From Trichoplax sp. H2 (Eukaryota; Placozoa; Uniplacotomia; Trichoplacea), in the NCBI GenBank assembly GCA_003344405.1, contig NOWV01000231.1, positions 38,603 through 102,602 on the forward strand: 64,000 nucleotides of DNA, in the 5' to 3' direction. Below, one piece after another: positions 61,701 through 64,000 of the stretch (the first letter of the stretch is position 1; each line of letters begins with the position of its first letter). Both the position numbers and the translations under genes were made by a program. A model generated the notes under the pieces. That model did no database searches. It was not told the origin of the DNA and worked only from the letters and a program-made list of their open reading frames with translations.

Positions 61701-64000
61701 TCTCTTTTTCCCAGAGAAAGCTATTAACTCACACCCTCGGTTTAAGTAAGAATGTCTAATTGTAGAAATGATTTTAATTTCGGCGAAGTAGAAGTTTTTA
61801 TTTCTTTAAAATTAGGTACTTAACTCGAAATATACGTCTCCGTCGGGGATCTAAAATAGCTATCAATGTGCCAGGTAGATTTCGATAAATGTAGCATCGT
61901 ACTTATTGATTAGCTGAAGCAAAGCCCTATATCCCTGTTGATAATAACCATGTATTTTCAATAATTTCAGTGTTTCATGACGTTAATACTCCGAAACCTT
62001 TCGTAGAACATCTCCAGTATGGTGAAGAGGCTGTTGATGGTAAAGAAGATCATATATACTTAGATGCAATGGGGCATGGTATGGGATGTTCTTGTCTGCA
62101 AGTATGTAAATGTTCAGAATATGTGAAAATGATGGATAATATAGTAGCCATTATCGTCCGCTATTCTTAATTTCTGTAAAATTTTTTAATCGTATCATTC
62201 ATTCATTCATGCTATTGACTAGGTGACATTCCAAGCTTGTAGTATTGATGAGGCTAGACTGTTGTATGATCAACTTTGTCCTATATGCCCAATTGTGGTA
62301 AATTAAACATTGCTGTAACTGATATACGGAAGAACACAAGAAAAGTTAATACATAAATATGATGGTCATATATTTATTTAATAATACTTTTGTAGTTGGC
62401 ATTATCAGCTGCATCACCTATATATCGTGGCTTCTTGGCTGATGTAGATTGTAGATGGAATATCATTGTAGGTTCTGTCGATGATAGAACTAAAGAAGAA
62501 CGCGGTTTAGAAGTAAGAACGAAGTCATATTTCTAAAATTATCTATCTTATGATCTTTCTTAATTAAACTACTACCGCAATATTGGATGATACTACAATT
62601 ACTTATGTTGAATTTTTTCATTGCATATAATAGCCACTTAAAAATAACAAACATCGAATACCGAAGTCTCGATATGATTCTGTAGATTATTATCTGTGTC
62701 CAGAAGGACAAGCATATAACGACATTGAATTAGTTTACGATAAAGAATTTTGTGAGCAGCTAGAGAAGGCTGGTGTGGACTCAATATTAGCTCATCATGT
62801 TGCTCACTTATTTATCCGCGAACCTGTCTCGGTCTTCAAAGAATTACTAGAACAAGATGATGTAAAAGATTCCGATCACTTTGAGGTAATATTTTATAAT
62901 AGACTACAGTTAAATAACACTGTATGATATCATATTAACATTAAGATAAATAATATATAATATATGCGTATTAAAGATTATAGAGAGTAATCTAATTCTC
63001 AGGTCATATAAATATAATGATTACAATATTTTAAGTGTACAGTACTTATTTTATATATATTTTTTACACCTTCGCTAGAATATACAATCTACAAATTGGC
63101 AAACGATGCGCTTTAAGCCTCCACCACCAAATTCTGATATCGGTTGGAGAGTAGAATTTAGACCATGTGAAGTAAGAAACTTAGATAAAATAGATAATGT
63201 AAACCAGTAAATAATAGAGTAGAAATAATTTTAACCTAAAAAAAAATAATTAATTCTATTTTAAACTCAAGGTTCAGCTAACGGAATTCGAGAATGCTGC
63301 TTTTGCAGCGTTTATTGTTTTACTAACCCGAGTTATCCTAACATATGGACTAAATTTTTATATGCCAATGTCAAAGGTAAAGTTATTATTACATCAATGG
63401 ACTACTAGTAATTTTTCGTAGTCCATGCTACATCTTTTAACTGTTCCTAAATACTACTATACTGTCTCGCTTCTTATCAATTGATCCAATTAATCGCCAA
63501 AAATGTATTAAATGATAATTTAATCGATAGGTCGATGAAAATATGCAAACAGCACAAAAGAGAGATGCAGTTCGTAATGGCATGTTTTATTTCCGGAAAG
63601 ATCTTGGAAAAGGTAAACGATTTCGAATTATGACATATTTAAATAAGTAATAATAGATTTATCATAATTATCATTGGAGATAATATTAATAGAGATACCT
63701 TTCTGAAATAACATCTAGCACCATCAACTAGTAGCCCACCAGACGAAAGCGAATATGAACTTATGTCGATTAATACGATTATTAACGGGAAGGTATGTCG
63801 ATTTCAGTCAGATTGGTTATAGTAGTAATTACAAACTAGTATTTTCGTTAATAGAGTAATAAATATAAAATTTTGAACATATTTTACAGGCTGACGGCTT
63901 TCCTGGTCTTGTTCCTTTGATAAATGACTATTTGGCTAATTTATCTATTGATTTTAACACTCGGTGCTCATTATATAGATATTTATCGTTAATTCAAAAG
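58703..64000 (+). CDS. GCLC: Glutamate-cysteine ligase catalytic subunit (3' end outside window)
   Basis: Cytosolic enzyme that joins glutamate and cysteine with ATP, the rate-limiting step of glutathione synthesis. Exon 1 (58703-58852) begins [15 protein letters not shown] and ends LKWGDE. Further exons are 59957-60066, 61105-61154 ([16 protein letters not shown]), 61350-61485 ([14 protein letters not shown]), 61632-61745, 61816-61874, 61971-62101 ([15 protein letters not shown]), about 62223-62298, about 62397-62512 ([17 protein letters not shown]), about 62633-62885, 63084-63172 ([20 protein letters not shown]), about 63272-63376, about 63531-63612, about 63719-63793 and from 63891 to the window end. 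The cysteine before LQVTFQ that supports holoenzyme formation in the animal enzyme is kept. The last ~15% of the protein is cut off by the window. Splice phases are consistent and no lesions are seen. Confidence 0.95.

Overview
This is eukaryotic DNA from an animal. The genes are split into many short exons with GT..AG introns, and several products are recognisable animal proteins: WDR35/IFT121, Rab32, CCS, FAM8A1, PDCD2L, RFC1, GCLC and prolyl endopeptidase. The sequence is AT-rich, introns are mostly short, genes lie close together, and dispersed ACTGT/ACAGT pentamer repeats occur. An early-branching animal fits best; a placozoan is my guess (inference, moderate confidence). The IFT-A component and a candidate RFX X-box agree with a ciliated animal.

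Region by region: (1) 1-17.4 kb is a tandem array of Rab32-like small GTPase units on the + strand. It holds two intact genes (each reconstructed as 217 aa with identical exon structure), one pseudogene carrying stops, frameshifts and lost splice signals, and a fourth remnant of flanks without a gene body. (2) 17.8-23.5 kb (-) is prolyl endopeptidase, with a minisatellite in its first intron. (3) 25.9-27.9 kb (-) is a conventional Rab32/38 gene, the likely parent or sister of the array. (4) 28-30.5 kb is repeat-rich intergenic DNA. (5) 30.5-33.1 kb (+) is the copper chaperone CCS, convergent with FAM8A1 at 33.8-36.1 kb (-). (6) 36.3-37.3 kb is a five-copy repeat of about 215 bp. (7) 38.1-47.1 kb (-) is WDR35, head-to-head with PDCD2L at 47.8-49.7 kb (+). 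PDCD2L is convergent with RFC1 at 50.1-55.2 kb (-). (8) 55.2-58.7 kb is intergenic, with several short duplications and a plausible GCLC promoter. (9) 58.7 kb to the window end is the catalytic subunit of glutamate-cysteine ligase (+), cut by the window edge.

The genes do not form one pathway; this is ordinary mixed animal gene order. Two loose themes are visible: Rab32-family trafficking GTPases, and redox/metal homeostasis (CCS, GCLC). The most notable observations are the expanding and decaying Rab32-like array, a near-complete antioxidant-response-element match upstream of GCLC, loss of metal ligands in the SOD-like domain of CCS, an in-frame GC-AG intron in PDCD2L, and a recent exon+intron tandem duplication in RFC1. 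I did not find a clearly new biological system. All exon models are conceptual, built from splice signals, phase and protein similarity recalled from memory.
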